10,832 bases of DNA from the NCBI GenBank assembly GCA_934693215.1, contig CAKUVB010000046.1, forward strand, positions 1 through 10,832, in the 5' to 3' direction. Below, piece by piece: positions 1 to 4,961 of the stretch. Each line of letters begins with the position of its first letter. Positions within the stretch are counted from its first letter, which is position 1. This DNA is from an uncultured Candidatus Melainabacteria bacterium. GTDB taxonomy: Bacteria; Cyanobacteriota; Vampirovibrionia; Gastranaerophilales; Gastranaerophilaceae. Both the position numbers and the translations under genes were made by a program. Below the pieces are notes generated by a model that saw only the letters and a list, made by a program, of their open reading frames with translations, was not told the origin of the DNA and did no database searches.

Positions 1-10
1 GTATTATAGA

Positions 11-184
11 TTAACCTTCTCTATGTTCGTTATCATCTAAAATTGGATAAACATAATGTTCACCACAGTTTGGACAAACAACTTCTTGTTGTTTACCATG
101 TTCAAGTTCTGCAACTTCAAATAAAGTTTTGCAACCTGATTGTGTACATCTAATAGCCCATGTAGGTCTTACTAATCTTGCCAT
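11..184 (-). CDS. small zinc-ribbon protein, 57 aa, function unknown
   Basis: A complete small gene on the minus strand: ATG at 184-182, TAA at 13-11. The product begins MARLVRPTWAIRC and has two cysteine pairs, C13-x4-C18 and C37-P-N-C40, spaced as in a treble-clef or zinc-ribbon fold that would bind one Zn ion. The acidic tail is ILDDNEHREG. A Shine-Dalgarno site (GGAGA) lies about 8 nt upstream of the ATG, and a TATAAT box lies further upstream, which together support a real gene. I see no signal peptide or membrane segment, so it is probably cytoplasmic. I do not recognise a named family; it could be a small nucleic-acid-binding or rubredoxin-like protein. It is divergently arranged with the five-gene operon to its right. 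The coding call is fairly secure; the function is unknown. Confidence 0.75.
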   Translation of the reverse strand: MARLVRPTWAIRCTQSGCKTLFEVAELEHGKQQEVVCPNCGEHYVYPILDDNEHREG

Positions 185-218
185 TTTTTAATCTCCATCT
201 TTTTTATTACATATTAAC

Positions 219-224
219 ATTATA
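219..224 (-). promoter_or_regulatory. -10 box for the zinc-ribbon gene
   Basis: Read on the minus strand, a perfect TATAAT lies about 35 nt before the zinc-ribbon ATG. No good -35 hexamer is visible at 16-18 bp; the region there is A/T-rich (AATTTT). The position fits a short 5' leader with its own Shine-Dalgarno site. Confidence 0.45.
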
Positions 225-232
225 GCGAATGT

Positions 233-263
233 TTGTAAATAAAATTTTTCATTGTGCTAAAAT
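233..263 (+). promoter_or_regulatory. candidate promoter of the lmeA-like/bioY operon
   Basis: TTGTAA (233-238) and an extended -10, TGC-TAAAAT (255-263), are separated by a 19-bp spacer. That is slightly long, but the TG extension compensates. Transcription would start near 270, giving a leader of about 40 nt that carries the GAGG Shine-Dalgarno site at 300-303, 5 nt before the ATG at 309. It would be the only promoter needed for the overlapping genes that follow. Confidence 0.45.
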
Positions 264-308
264 TAGAATGAAAGGATAAGTAATCATTCATTTACCAACG
301 AGGAAATT

Positions 309-1178
309 ATGAAAAAAATTTTAGCATTTATAACAGGTATTTTACTTTTATCAAATATAGCTATGGCACAAACCACATATTGTTGCTCTGTACCAAGCGA
401 ATTATCATCACCTATAGCAAGAAGTTTAACAAATGCTATGGGGTGTAATTTTGTAGCGAAAAAAGCAGCAAAAACTGCGATAATAAAACTATTAAAACGT
501 CATTCACAAGGTGAGTATGACGTGAATATAAATTCTTATTCAGCTATGGATTTAAAGAAAGGCAAGTTTAAATCAGCAGAAGTTATAGGTAAGAATGTAA
601 ATGTTCAAGGTATATGTATCTCAGACCTAAAAATGAATACTCTTTGTGATTATAACTGGATTGATTACAACAAAAAACCTGCAGTATTTTATACAGATGT
701 CCCTGTAAAATTTAATGCAGAAATATCAGAAGAAGACTTAAATAAGACTCTTATTAATTTAGGCTACATAAAAAGAATAATGGATTTGAATTTTGGTGGG
801 GTTTCGTTCTTCAAAGTTGATAATATTAGTTTTAGGATTAAAAATAGTAAATTGTACCTTATAACACATCTAAAAGCACCTTTGTTATTGGGTGACAAGT
901 CAATAAAACTAACATTCTCAGGTAAATTGAATATAGAAAATGGAAAAATTGTTCTAGAAAATGTACAATCAGAAAGCTTACGTAATATTGATATGAGCAA
1001 GTTTCTTGATATGATAAACTCTATGAATCCTTTTGATATTCCGCTTGATATATTCAAAGGTACAGAAACAACAATGTCTGTAAGTGATGTTAAAGTTATA
1101 GAAAACAAAATTTATGTTAATGGTATTATTGTAGTAAAGAGGTCTTGTGATGGGCAGACGGAAGAAGAAAAACAATAA
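309..1178 (+). CDS. secreted LmeA-like (DUF2993) phospholipid-binding protein
   Basis: A 289-residue exported protein. Residues 1-20 form a signal peptide (KK, then a hydrophobic run, then AMA cut before Q21). It is not a lipoprotein, since the cleavage region has no lipobox. The mature part has the DUF2993/LmeA pattern: a short strand-rich start (YDVNINSYSAMDLKKGKFKS, 70-89), then 'VNVQGICISDLKMNT' (97-111), then a C-terminal half with 'IKLTFSGKLNIENGKIVLENV' near 199-219 and 'DMSKFLDMINSMNPFDIPLDI' near 228-248. Members of this family occur in actinobacteria and cyanobacteria; mycobacterial LmeA binds phosphoinositides and helps lipomannan maturation. Here a role in envelope lipid handling is inference. 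Cysteines at 25, 26, 46, 103, 113 and 280 could form disulfides. It is first in the operon, and its end overlaps the next gene by 29 nt. The start is fixed by GAGG 5 nt upstream. Confidence 0.75.
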   Translation: MKKILAFITGILLLSNIAMAQTTYCCSVPSELSSPIARSLTNAMGCNFVAKKAAKTAIIKLLKRHSQGEYDVNINSYSAMDLKKGKFKSAEVIGKNVNVQGICISDLKMNTLCDYNWIDYNKKPAVFYTDVPVKFNAEISEEDLNKTLINLGYIKRIMDLNFGGVSFFKVDNISFRIKNSKLYLITHLKAPLLLGDKSIKLTFSGKLNIENGKIVLENVQSESLRNIDMSKFLDMINSMNPFDIPLDIFKGTETTMSVSDVKVIENKIYVNGIIVVKRSCDGQTEEEKQ

Positions 1179-1788
1179 TTTTAGAAATCTGGGACTAGGT
1201 GTCCTTGTTTCGCTTATTGGTGTTTATGGATATTTATTATATGTGAATGGTAATTTTTCAAACCTACAAATGCCACATATAACTTTTTTTGACAAATACA
1301 AAAATCAGGCTCGTATTCAAGAACAAATAACGCCTGAAGATATCATTCAACAAGTTCCTGTTGTAAAAAAAGAAGATAAAAAAGTTAAGGTGTTTTTTAT
1401 TGAACATACTGACGGAAAAGATGTATATAGAACTGTTTTACGCACTAATAATACTGAGATGTCAGATATAGAATATGCAGTAAAAACCCTTGTTGCAGGT
1501 CCAACCAAATATGAAAGAAGTAAAGGTGTGTATTCTGAAATTCCGCCAACAAAAGTTTTGTTTGTAAGAGAAACTGCAGATAGAGTTTCGGTAAATCTTT
1601 CTGATTCTTTTGGTAATGGTGGTGGAGCTGATAGCTTGTACAAAAGAATGTATCAGCTGATAAAAACAGTCAATTATAATACTTCAAAACCTGTTTATCT
1701 TTTAATGAACGGACAATTAGTAGAAACTATAGGTGGCGAAGGACTTATGCTAAAACAACCCCTTAACGGGAGTTCATTAGATGACTAA
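1150..1788 (+). CDS. membrane-anchored GerMN-domain protein
   Basis: A 212-residue protein with a basic N-terminus (MGRRKKKNNN), one membrane segment at about 13-32, and an extracytoplasmic GerMN domain at about 78-195. Typical GerMN features are visible: 'KVKVFFIEH' (78-86), 'AVKTLVAGPT' (110-119), 'IPPTKVLFV' (131-139), 'RVSVNLSDSF' (145-154), and 'LIKTVNYNTSKPVYLLMNGQ' (170-189). In spore formers GerM acts with the SpoIIIA channel; in non-sporulating bacteria the domain is found on envelope proteins of unknown role. I chose ATG 1150, which is 7 nt after AGAGG (1138-1142). A GTG codon directly before it (1147) is an alternative that adds one residue. The gene overlaps its upstream neighbour by 29 nt and the HicB-like gene by 8 nt, so translational coupling is likely. 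No spore genes are present nearby, so a sporulation role is not implied. Confidence 0.85.
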   Translation: MGRRKKKNNNFRNLGLGVLVSLIGVYGYLLYVNGNFSNLQMPHITFFDKYKNQARIQEQITPEDIIQQVPVVKKEDKKVKVFFIEHTDGKDVYRTVLRTNNTEMSDIEYAVKTLVAGPTKYERSKGVYSEIPPTKVLFVRETADRVSVNLSDSFGNGGGADSLYKRMYQLIKTVNYNTSKPVYLLMNGQLVETIGGEGLMLKQPLNGSSLDD

Positions 1789-2032
1789 AGATTTAGATTA
1801 TTATATGAATCTTGATTGGACATTGGTTGAAGGTGAAGATTTAGATTTTAATGGAAATCCTTATCATTACATAGAAATAAAAGAAATTCCCAGTTTTGTA
1901 TTTTGTGCCAAAACAAGAGAGAAGGCTCTTGAGAATTATAAAAAACAATTAAGATTATCATTAATGATAATGCTAGAGGACGGGGACAGAATTTACGAAC
2001 CTGGAGAAGAATTGGAAGAAGATTTTGAGTAA
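1781..2032 (+). CDS. solitary HicB-like protein without HicA partner
   Basis: An 83-residue acidic protein. Residues 27-75 have the partial RNase-H-like HicB fold pattern: a beta strand 'YHYIEIKEIPSFVFCA', the helix 'TREKALENYKKQLRLSLMIML', then 'EDGDRIYEPGE'. HicB antitoxins normally carry a C-terminal DNA-binding domain (HTH or RHH) and sit beside the small HicA toxin. Here the DNA-binding domain is missing and no HicA-like ORF is adjacent, so it is probably not a working toxin-antitoxin unit. The start ATG overlaps the GerMN stop by 8 nt, and GGGAG (1768-1772) lies 8 nt upstream. Its end overlaps rimI by 8 nt. Its fixed place inside a housekeeping operon suggests a domesticated role; that is inference. 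Confidence 0.7.
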   Translation: MTKDLDYYMNLDWTLVEGEDLDFNGNPYHYIEIKEIPSFVFCAKTREKALENYKKQLRLSLMIMLEDGDRIYEPGEELEEDFE

Positions 2033-2552
2033 ACTAGAAATAAAATTTGATATTCTAAGACTGGAAGATTTAGACGCTCTAATGCAAATAGAAGCTACTG
2101 CTTATGGACCTCATCATTGGTCTAGAGATTCTTTTGTTGCAGAAATAAATAATAAAATCGCTAAATATTATGCCGTAAAAAACTTACAAGATGAACTTAT
2201 TGGGTATATTGGAGTTTGGAATATAGTAGACGAAACTCATATTACAACTATTGCGGTAAGAGAAGATTATCGTAGAAAAGGTATTGCCGAATCTCTTATT
2301 GCTAAAATTATAGAGGATTGTTATAATAATTTTATAAAATACATAACACTTGAAGTTAGAGCAAGTAATAAGCCTGCAATTGGTTTGTATTCTAAGTATG
2401 GAATGAAATCATTAGGAACAAGAAAAGGATATTATCAAGATAACGGAGAAGATGCTTTTATAATGTGGTCTGATAATATTTTCTCAGATAGTTTCAAAGA
2501 ATTATTTGCAAAAAATAAGCAAGATATAGAAAATCGTTTAATAATAAAATGA
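2025..2552 (+). CDS. rimI: ribosomal-protein alanine N-acetyltransferase RimI
   Basis: A 175-residue GNAT acetyltransferase. Family marks include 'HWSRDSF' at 31-37 (PWS-x-x-x-F in E. coli RimI), the strand 'HITTIAV' (72-78), the acetyl-CoA pyrophosphate loop R-R-K-G-I-A (83-88), 'LEVRASNKPAIGLYSKYGM' (109-127), the Tyr-rich turn 'RKGYY' (133-137) and 'EDAFIMW' (142-148). RimI acetylates the N-terminal alanine of ribosomal protein S18. The C-terminus carries about 25 extra residues (FSDSFKELFAKNKQDIENR...) beyond the usual ~150. The start is TTG at 2025: GGAAG (2014-2018) is 6 nt upstream, and the first internal Met (residue 20) would cut into the fold. The gene overlaps the HicB-like gene by 8 nt and bioY by 4 nt (ATGA). 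Confidence 0.92.
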   Translation: MSKLEIKFDILRLEDLDALMQIEATAYGPHHWSRDSFVAEINNKIAKYYAVKNLQDELIGYIGVWNIVDETHITTIAVREDYRRKGIAESLIAKIIEDCYNNFIKYITLEVRASNKPAIGLYSKYGMKSLGTRKGYYQDNGEDAFIMWSDNIFSDSFKELFAKNKQDIENRLIIK

Positions 2553-3232
2553 CAAAAAGAATAGAAGCACAATTAAATAAATTCGTAAACAAAGGCGAGG
2601 CTGCAAAGTTTACTTTGGGAACTCTTGTTCTTATGGCTTGTTGTGTTTTACTTATTATTATTTCAACTTTTACACAGTTTAGTTTTACACACCCTATTAT
2701 TCCTGCTGATATATTTACACATTGGAGTAAATATTTTACAGATAATGGCACGAACTGGCATGGATTTTTAAAACATTATAAATATATTCCGCAAATCCCT
2801 GTAATATTTTTTATTTTGAGCTTGTTGGATAGAAAATATGCTATGCTTACGATTACGGCATATATTGTTTTGGGATTGGTTGGATATCCTATATTTGCTT
2901 TGGGTGGTGGTTGGAAATATATATTCCAATATGGTTTTTATTATATTTTAGGATATATTCCGGCTTTGTTCTTTGCAGGTTCTATTGTTAAAGGAAATTA
3001 TTCATTTGTAAATATTTTAAAATCTGTTTTTGTTGGTGTTATTGTTATACATTTAATCGGTAGTTTAGGAATGATATTTATAGCAACACTCAAACACGAA
3101 TCTTCTACCTCAATTTTTGGTTGGGTGCTAACAATGAGTGGTATGAAAATGTTTTATGATATGTTTTTTGCTGTGATTGCAATGTATGTAGGACAATTTG
3201 TAAAACGTATTTTATGGATAGTGATGAGTTAA
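2549..3232 (+). CDS. bioY: BioY-type biotin transporter (ECF S component)
   Basis: A 227-residue integral membrane protein with about six hydrophobic segments (near 21-41, 79-94, 99-117, 127-146, 158-181 and 201-221). The BioY signature lies at about 109-144: 'GLVGYPIFALGGGWKYIFQY', followed by GFYYILGYIPALFFAG. It resembles the 'LP-V-F..GGG...YFLQPTFGYLLGFIPGA' segment of cyanobacterial BioY. BioY is the substrate-binding subunit of the energy-coupling-factor uptake system for biotin and works with EcfT and EcfA, neither of which is in this window. It is longer than the usual ~190 residues, owing to a cytoplasmic N-terminus of about 20 residues and a long first periplasmic loop (40-78). It overlaps rimI by 4 nt (ATGA) and is last in the operon, with a strong hairpin at its stop codon. 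The specificity for biotin is inferred from the family. Confidence 0.85.
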   Translation: MTKRIEAQLNKFVNKGEAAKFTLGTLVLMACCVLLIIISTFTQFSFTHPIIPADIFTHWSKYFTDNGTNWHGFLKHYKYIPQIPVIFFILSLLDRKYAMLTITAYIVLGLVGYPIFALGGGWKYIFQYGFYYILGYIPALFFAGSIVKGNYSFVNILKSVFVGVIVIHLIGSLGMIFIATLKHESSTSIFGWVLTMSGMKMFYDMFFAVIAMYVGQFVKRILWIVMS

Positions 3233-3262
3233 TAAAACCTTTTAAATAAAAGGTTTTATTAA
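3229..3262. terminator. 15-bp perfect hairpin terminator after bioY
   Basis: Arms TTAATAAAACCTTTT (3229-3243) and AAAAGGTTTTATTAA (3248-3262) are perfectly complementary around a 4-nt loop, AAAT. The stop codon of bioY (3230-3232) is inside the left arm. The A- and T-rich arm ends give a U-rich tail in both directions, so it could stop transcription from either side. Confidence 0.7.
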
Positions 3263-3271
3263 TTAGAAATT

Positions 3272-3299
3272 GTCATTGCGAAAAATCTATGATTTTGAA
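3272..3299 (-). repeat. solo half of the palindromic repeat
   Basis: GTCATTGCGAAAAATC followed by GATTTTGAA is nearly the exact reverse complement of the right end of the complete element at 3576-3603 (one or two differences). No partner arm is visible next to it, so it looks like a decayed or partial copy. Confidence 0.6.
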
Positions 3300-3318
3300 T
3301 AATTTAAAACATTTTTCC

Positions 3319-3391
3319 CGTCATTCAGAGCCGTAGGCGAAGAATCTCATACAAATCTCGTTAGAGATATTTCGTTTTCGCTCAATATGAC
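3319..3391. repeat. imperfect palindromic repeat unit
   Basis: The left arm starts CGTCATTCAGAGC at 3319. The right arm ends TCGCTCAATATGAC at 3391. Between them 'GCGAAGAATCTC' faces 'GAGATATTTCG'. Together they form a long, mismatched stem of the same family as the neighbouring units. Confidence 0.55.
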
Positions 3392-3393
3392 AT

Positions 3394-3422
3394 AGTCATT
3401 CCGTATCAAGTACGGAATGACT
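3394..3422. repeat. short perfect hairpin repeat (AGTCATTCCGTA type)
   Basis: AGTCATTCCGTA (3394-3405) and TACGGAATGACT (3411-3422) form a perfect 12-bp stem with the loop TCAAG. The right-arm core TACGGAATGAC occurs again alone at 3634-3644, showing that this is a repeated unit. It lacks a U tract, so it is not an obvious terminator. Confidence 0.65.
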
Positions 3423-3438
3423 GAATGATATGTTTCTC

Positions 3439-3474
3439 GTCACTCTGAACTTGATTCAGAGTCTGTCAATGACG
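3439..3474. repeat. short hairpin repeat (ACTCTGAA type)
   Basis: CGTCA at 3439 and TGACG at 3474 form outer ends. Inside, ACTCTGAA (3442-3449) and TTCAGAGT (3455-3462) pair perfectly around CTTGA. It has the same general design as the 3394 unit but a different core. Confidence 0.55.
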
Positions 3475-3485
3475 ATTATTTTTCA

Positions 3486-3604
3486 CGTCATTACGAGCGA
3501 TAGCGAAGTAATCCAGTTTTTTTAACATACATAAAGTAAATTCAAAACGACTTAAAGAATTAATTACTGGATTGCTTCAAAATCAAAGATTTTTCGCAAT
3601 GACG
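3486..3604. repeat. complete palindromic (MITE/REP-like) element, 119 bp
   Basis: The outer ends CGTCATTACGA (3486-3496) and TCGCAATGACG (3594-3604) match with one mismatch. Inner AATCCAGT (3510-3517) and ACTGGATT (3566-3573) form a second stem. The right half alone holds an extra small hairpin, AAAATC-AAA-GATTTT (3579-3593). The centre is A/T-rich and codes for nothing. The same layout recurs at 4672-4770, so this is a non-coding mobile or structural repeat family. Confidence 0.75.
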
Positions 3605-3633
3605 GATTTAACTTACAAACATTACAATTAGTC

Positions 3634-3695
3634 TACGGAATGACATATGGATTGTATTATGGATTGCAACTTCACTTCGTGACTCACAATGACGA
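3634..3695. repeat. two solo half-units of palindromic repeats
   Basis: TACGGAATGAC at 3634-3644 equals the right arm of the 3394 hairpin. From 3661 GGATTGCAACTTCACTTCG leads to CACAATGACGA at 3695, a right-half copy of the GCAATCC type. Neither has its complementary partner adjacent. Confidence 0.55.
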
Positions 3696-3727
3696 TTTAT
3701 CAACTTTTAACAATTTCCCTTTTATAC

Positions 3728-3759
3728 TTGATTTTTTTAAATAACAATTAATATATAAT
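3728..3759 (+). promoter_or_regulatory. candidate promoter of the VirB10-like gene, nearly leaderless
   Basis: TATAAT at 3754-3759 directly precedes the ATG at 3761. TTGATT (3728-3733) would be a -35 box, but with a 20-bp spacer. If this -10 is used, the transcript starts at about 3765-3767, which is at the second ATG of the gene (3767), so the mRNA would be leaderless. Consistent with that, there is no Shine-Dalgarno site before either ATG. Alternative A/T-rich -10 boxes a few bases upstream cannot be excluded. Confidence 0.35.
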
Positions 3760-3760
3760 T

Positions 3761-4348
3761 ATGGATATGAAGAAAATATTATTACTAATTTTCATAATTA
3801 TATTAGGTGTTTTTCAGTCTGTTTGTGCTGATCCTGATTTGAGAGATTATAATGGAGTTGAGTTACCTTCAGGAACGTTTATACCCGTTATATCAATGCA
3901 AGAATTTTCAACATTGGCATCTGATGAAAAAACTCCTCTACGTTTTATCTCGACAAATGATATTTTTCTTTTTGAGTCAAATGTAATACCAAAAGGAACA
4001 ATGTTTTTTGGACGTATAGAAAAGAAAAATGAGCCGATTGTTGGAACAAATGCTTCAATGGTTGTAAGAATAACAAAACTACGTTTTGAAGATGGGTATG
4101 AAAACCCTATTTATGCGTATATTTATACAAGTAATGGTTGTTTGATAGGTGGAGAAATGACTGCACCTGAAAAATATGATACAACACCTCATTATCATAA
4201 AGGTATTGCAAGACATTATTTGGGAGTTTTGCAGTGGACTCCGGGTCCTACTCGTAAAATGGGTGAACATGTGACAGTTGCATCAGGTGCACAACTTTTG
4301 TTAGTTCTTAAAGGCCCTGCTTATATTACACATTCTTTGAATGAATAA
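3761..4348 (+). CDS. secreted VirB10/TrbI-barrel-like protein, function unknown
   Basis: A 195-residue protein with a signal peptide (about 1-23, MDMKKILLLIFIII...VCA, cut before D24). The mature part recalls the periplasmic barrel of VirB10/TrbI: 'LPSGTFIPVISMQEFSTLASD' (35-55), 'STNDIFLFESNVIPKGTMFFGRI' split over 64-86, and 'VRITKLRFEDGYENPIYAYI' (102-121). In VirB10 the matching elements are 'aGt-x-Ip', 'V..dVy......lIPkGs.l.G' and 'rl.~pdG'. The C-terminus, with 'PHYHKG' (143-148), 'GVLQWTPGPTRKMGEH' (155-170) and 'LLLVLKGPAYITHSL' (179-193), is distinctive and unknown to me. There is no transmembrane anchor or other type IV secretion gene nearby, so it is more likely a free periplasmic or surface protein sharing the fold. 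The start could also be Met3 (3767). It stands alone between repeat-rich gaps. Confidence 0.6.
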   Translation: MDMKKILLLIFIIILGVFQSVCADPDLRDYNGVELPSGTFIPVISMQEFSTLASDEKTPLRFISTNDIFLFESNVIPKGTMFFGRIEKKNEPIVGTNASMVVRITKLRFEDGYENPIYAYIYTSNGCLIGGEMTAPEKYDTTPHYHKGIARHYLGVLQWTPGPTRKMGEHVTVASGAQLLLVLKGPAYITHSLNE

Positions 4349-4428
4349 TGCGTTAGGATAGATGTAAATAAGTTTGGACTAAATGTGTTAATAATGTAAC
4401 AAAATATAATAACTATATAATTCATGGA

Positions 4429-4457
4429 TTGAAAAAGATTGAAGAATACTATATAAT
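4429..4457 (+). promoter_or_regulatory. near-consensus sigma70 promoter of the FliD-like gene
   Basis: TTGAAA (4429-4434, 5 of 6 matches to TTGACA) and a perfect TATAAT (4452-4457) are separated by the ideal 17 bp. Transcription would begin near 4464, about 498 nt before the ATG at 4962. Late flagellar genes are usually read by sigma28 (TAAA then GCCGATAA-like boxes); I see no such boxes here. Confidence 0.7.
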
Positions 4458-4527
4458 GTATATATAGTTTGCAACTATCAGGATGATATCATTTACGGAG
4501 CGTACGATTTTGGATAGGCGTACCTTA

Positions 4528-4594
4528 GGTTGCATTTGCGACCACGGAACAACAGAATGTAAGGATATGATTACCCTATGTGAAAACAATAGGG
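4528..4594 (+). promoter_or_regulatory. two predicted hairpins in the leader RNA
   Basis: GGTTGC (4528-4533) pairs with GCGACC (4538-4543) around ATTT, using one G-U pair. CCCTAT (4574-4579) pairs with ATAGGG (4589-4594) around a 9-nt A-rich loop. Upstream, GTACG (4502-4506) can also pair with CGTAC (4519-4523). They match no riboswitch class that I can recognise. Structure is suggested by base pairing only. Confidence 0.35.
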
Positions 4595-4650
4595 GGTATT
4601 GTAGTGTGTATGTTTGTAATAAGGATTTGCAAGAAATTCTTTGCTTGTCG

Positions 4651-4662
4651 GCTCTGAATGAC
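4651..4662 (-). repeat. solo fragment of a palindromic repeat
   Basis: GCTCTGAATGAC is the exact reverse complement of positions 3320-3331 in the repeat cluster. It abuts the complete element that starts at 4672, and the two junction ends form the perfect 8-bp hairpin CGCAATGA-ATTG-TCATTGCG (4662-4681). Confidence 0.55.
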
Positions 4663-4671
4663 GCAATGAAT

Positions 4672-4770
4672 TGTCATTGCGAACGAAGTGAAGCAATCCA
4701 GTTCCTCGGTCGGGGAATGGGAGTTTTGACTGGATTGCCACGAAAATCTGACGATTTTCTCGCAATGACA
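4672..4770. repeat. complete palindromic (MITE/REP-like) element, 99 bp
   Basis: Perfect 11-bp outer ends, TGTCATTGCGA (4672-4682) and TCGCAATGACA (4760-4770). The inner arms GCAATCCAGT (4693-4702) and ACTGGATTGC (4729-4738) are perfect over 10 bp. The right half alone contains the hairpin GAAAATC-TGAC-GATTTTC (4742-4759). It has the same layout as 3486-3604 with better-preserved arms, and it is richer in G+C than its surroundings. It lies inside the transcribed leader of the FliD-like gene. When translated, such elements give the spurious peptide 'CHCERSEAIQ', common in mis-called ORFs. Confidence 0.8.
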
Positions 4771-4812
4771 GATAACCGTAACATTACTAAAACAATGCAC
4801 AATGACCAGAAT

Positions 4813-4868
4813 GGTTTGGTGGTGATGTTTAGTAGTGCTAAACACCACAAGGCACAAGAAACCAAACC
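4813..4868 (+). promoter_or_regulatory. long bulged stem-loop upstream of the FliD-like start
   Basis: GTTTAG (4827-4832) pairs with CTAAAC (4838-4843) around TAGTG. This stem is extended below a 3-nt bulge by GTGGT (4819-4823) with ACCAC (4844-4848). The flanks GGTTTG (4813-4818) and CAAACC (4863-4868) can close it further. No U tract follows, so it is more likely an RNA stability or translation element than a terminator. It lies about 95 nt before the start codon. Confidence 0.4.
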
Positions 4869-4961
4869 GGAAACTGACCGTAACCAAATACAAAATAAAT
4901 TGTGGCAAAAACAATCCAATCGTAACATATCTACGTGCGTAGCACAAAGAGAGGTGGCATA

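Larger units (their letters stand above)
3263..3760. other. gene-free stretch filled with palindromic repeat fragments
   Basis: There is no credible gene in these ~500 nt. Short units beginning GTCATT or ending AATGAC recur throughout and pair into imperfect hairpins; the units are listed separately. The last ~60 nt (3700-3760) are A/T-rich and hold the presumed promoter of the next gene. Confidence 0.8.
4349..4961. other. intergenic region and long leader of the FliD-like gene
   Basis: About 610 nt without a credible gene. The first 80 nt are A/T-rich with no clear terminator for the upstream gene (only a weak TGTTA/TAACA stem at 4386-4401). A strong promoter (4429-4457) follows, then a leader of ~500 nt with several hairpins, a full palindromic repeat (4672-4770) and three short CGTAAC motifs (4777, 4879, 4921). 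A reading frame runs through 4483-4962, but it crosses the palindromic element and has no ribosome binding site, so I do not call it a gene. Confidence 0.7.

Noticed and set aside
1147..1149. GTG as the start of the gerMN gene
   Set aside because: It is only 4 nt after the AGAGG site, while the adjacent ATG at 1150 has the better 7-nt spacing and is the stronger start codon.
764..1643. Reverse-strand frames opposite the lmeA-like and gerMN genes
   Set aside because: These are shadows of well-supported forward genes, with no start signals of their own.
3272..3695. The repeat cluster considered as a CRISPR array
   Set aside because: Units are palindromic, vary in core and spacing, occur in both orientations, and lack regular spacers of constant length. 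No cas gene is nearby.
4464..4660. The leader considered as a known riboswitch (for example cyclic-di-GMP, which often controls flagellar or adhesin genes)
   Set aside because: I could not find the conserved core sequences of a class I know. A covariance-model search would settle it.
4571..4947. Three reverse frames across the leader
   Set aside because: They arise from the inverted arms of the palindromic repeat, have no ribosome binding sites, and overlap one another in different frames.
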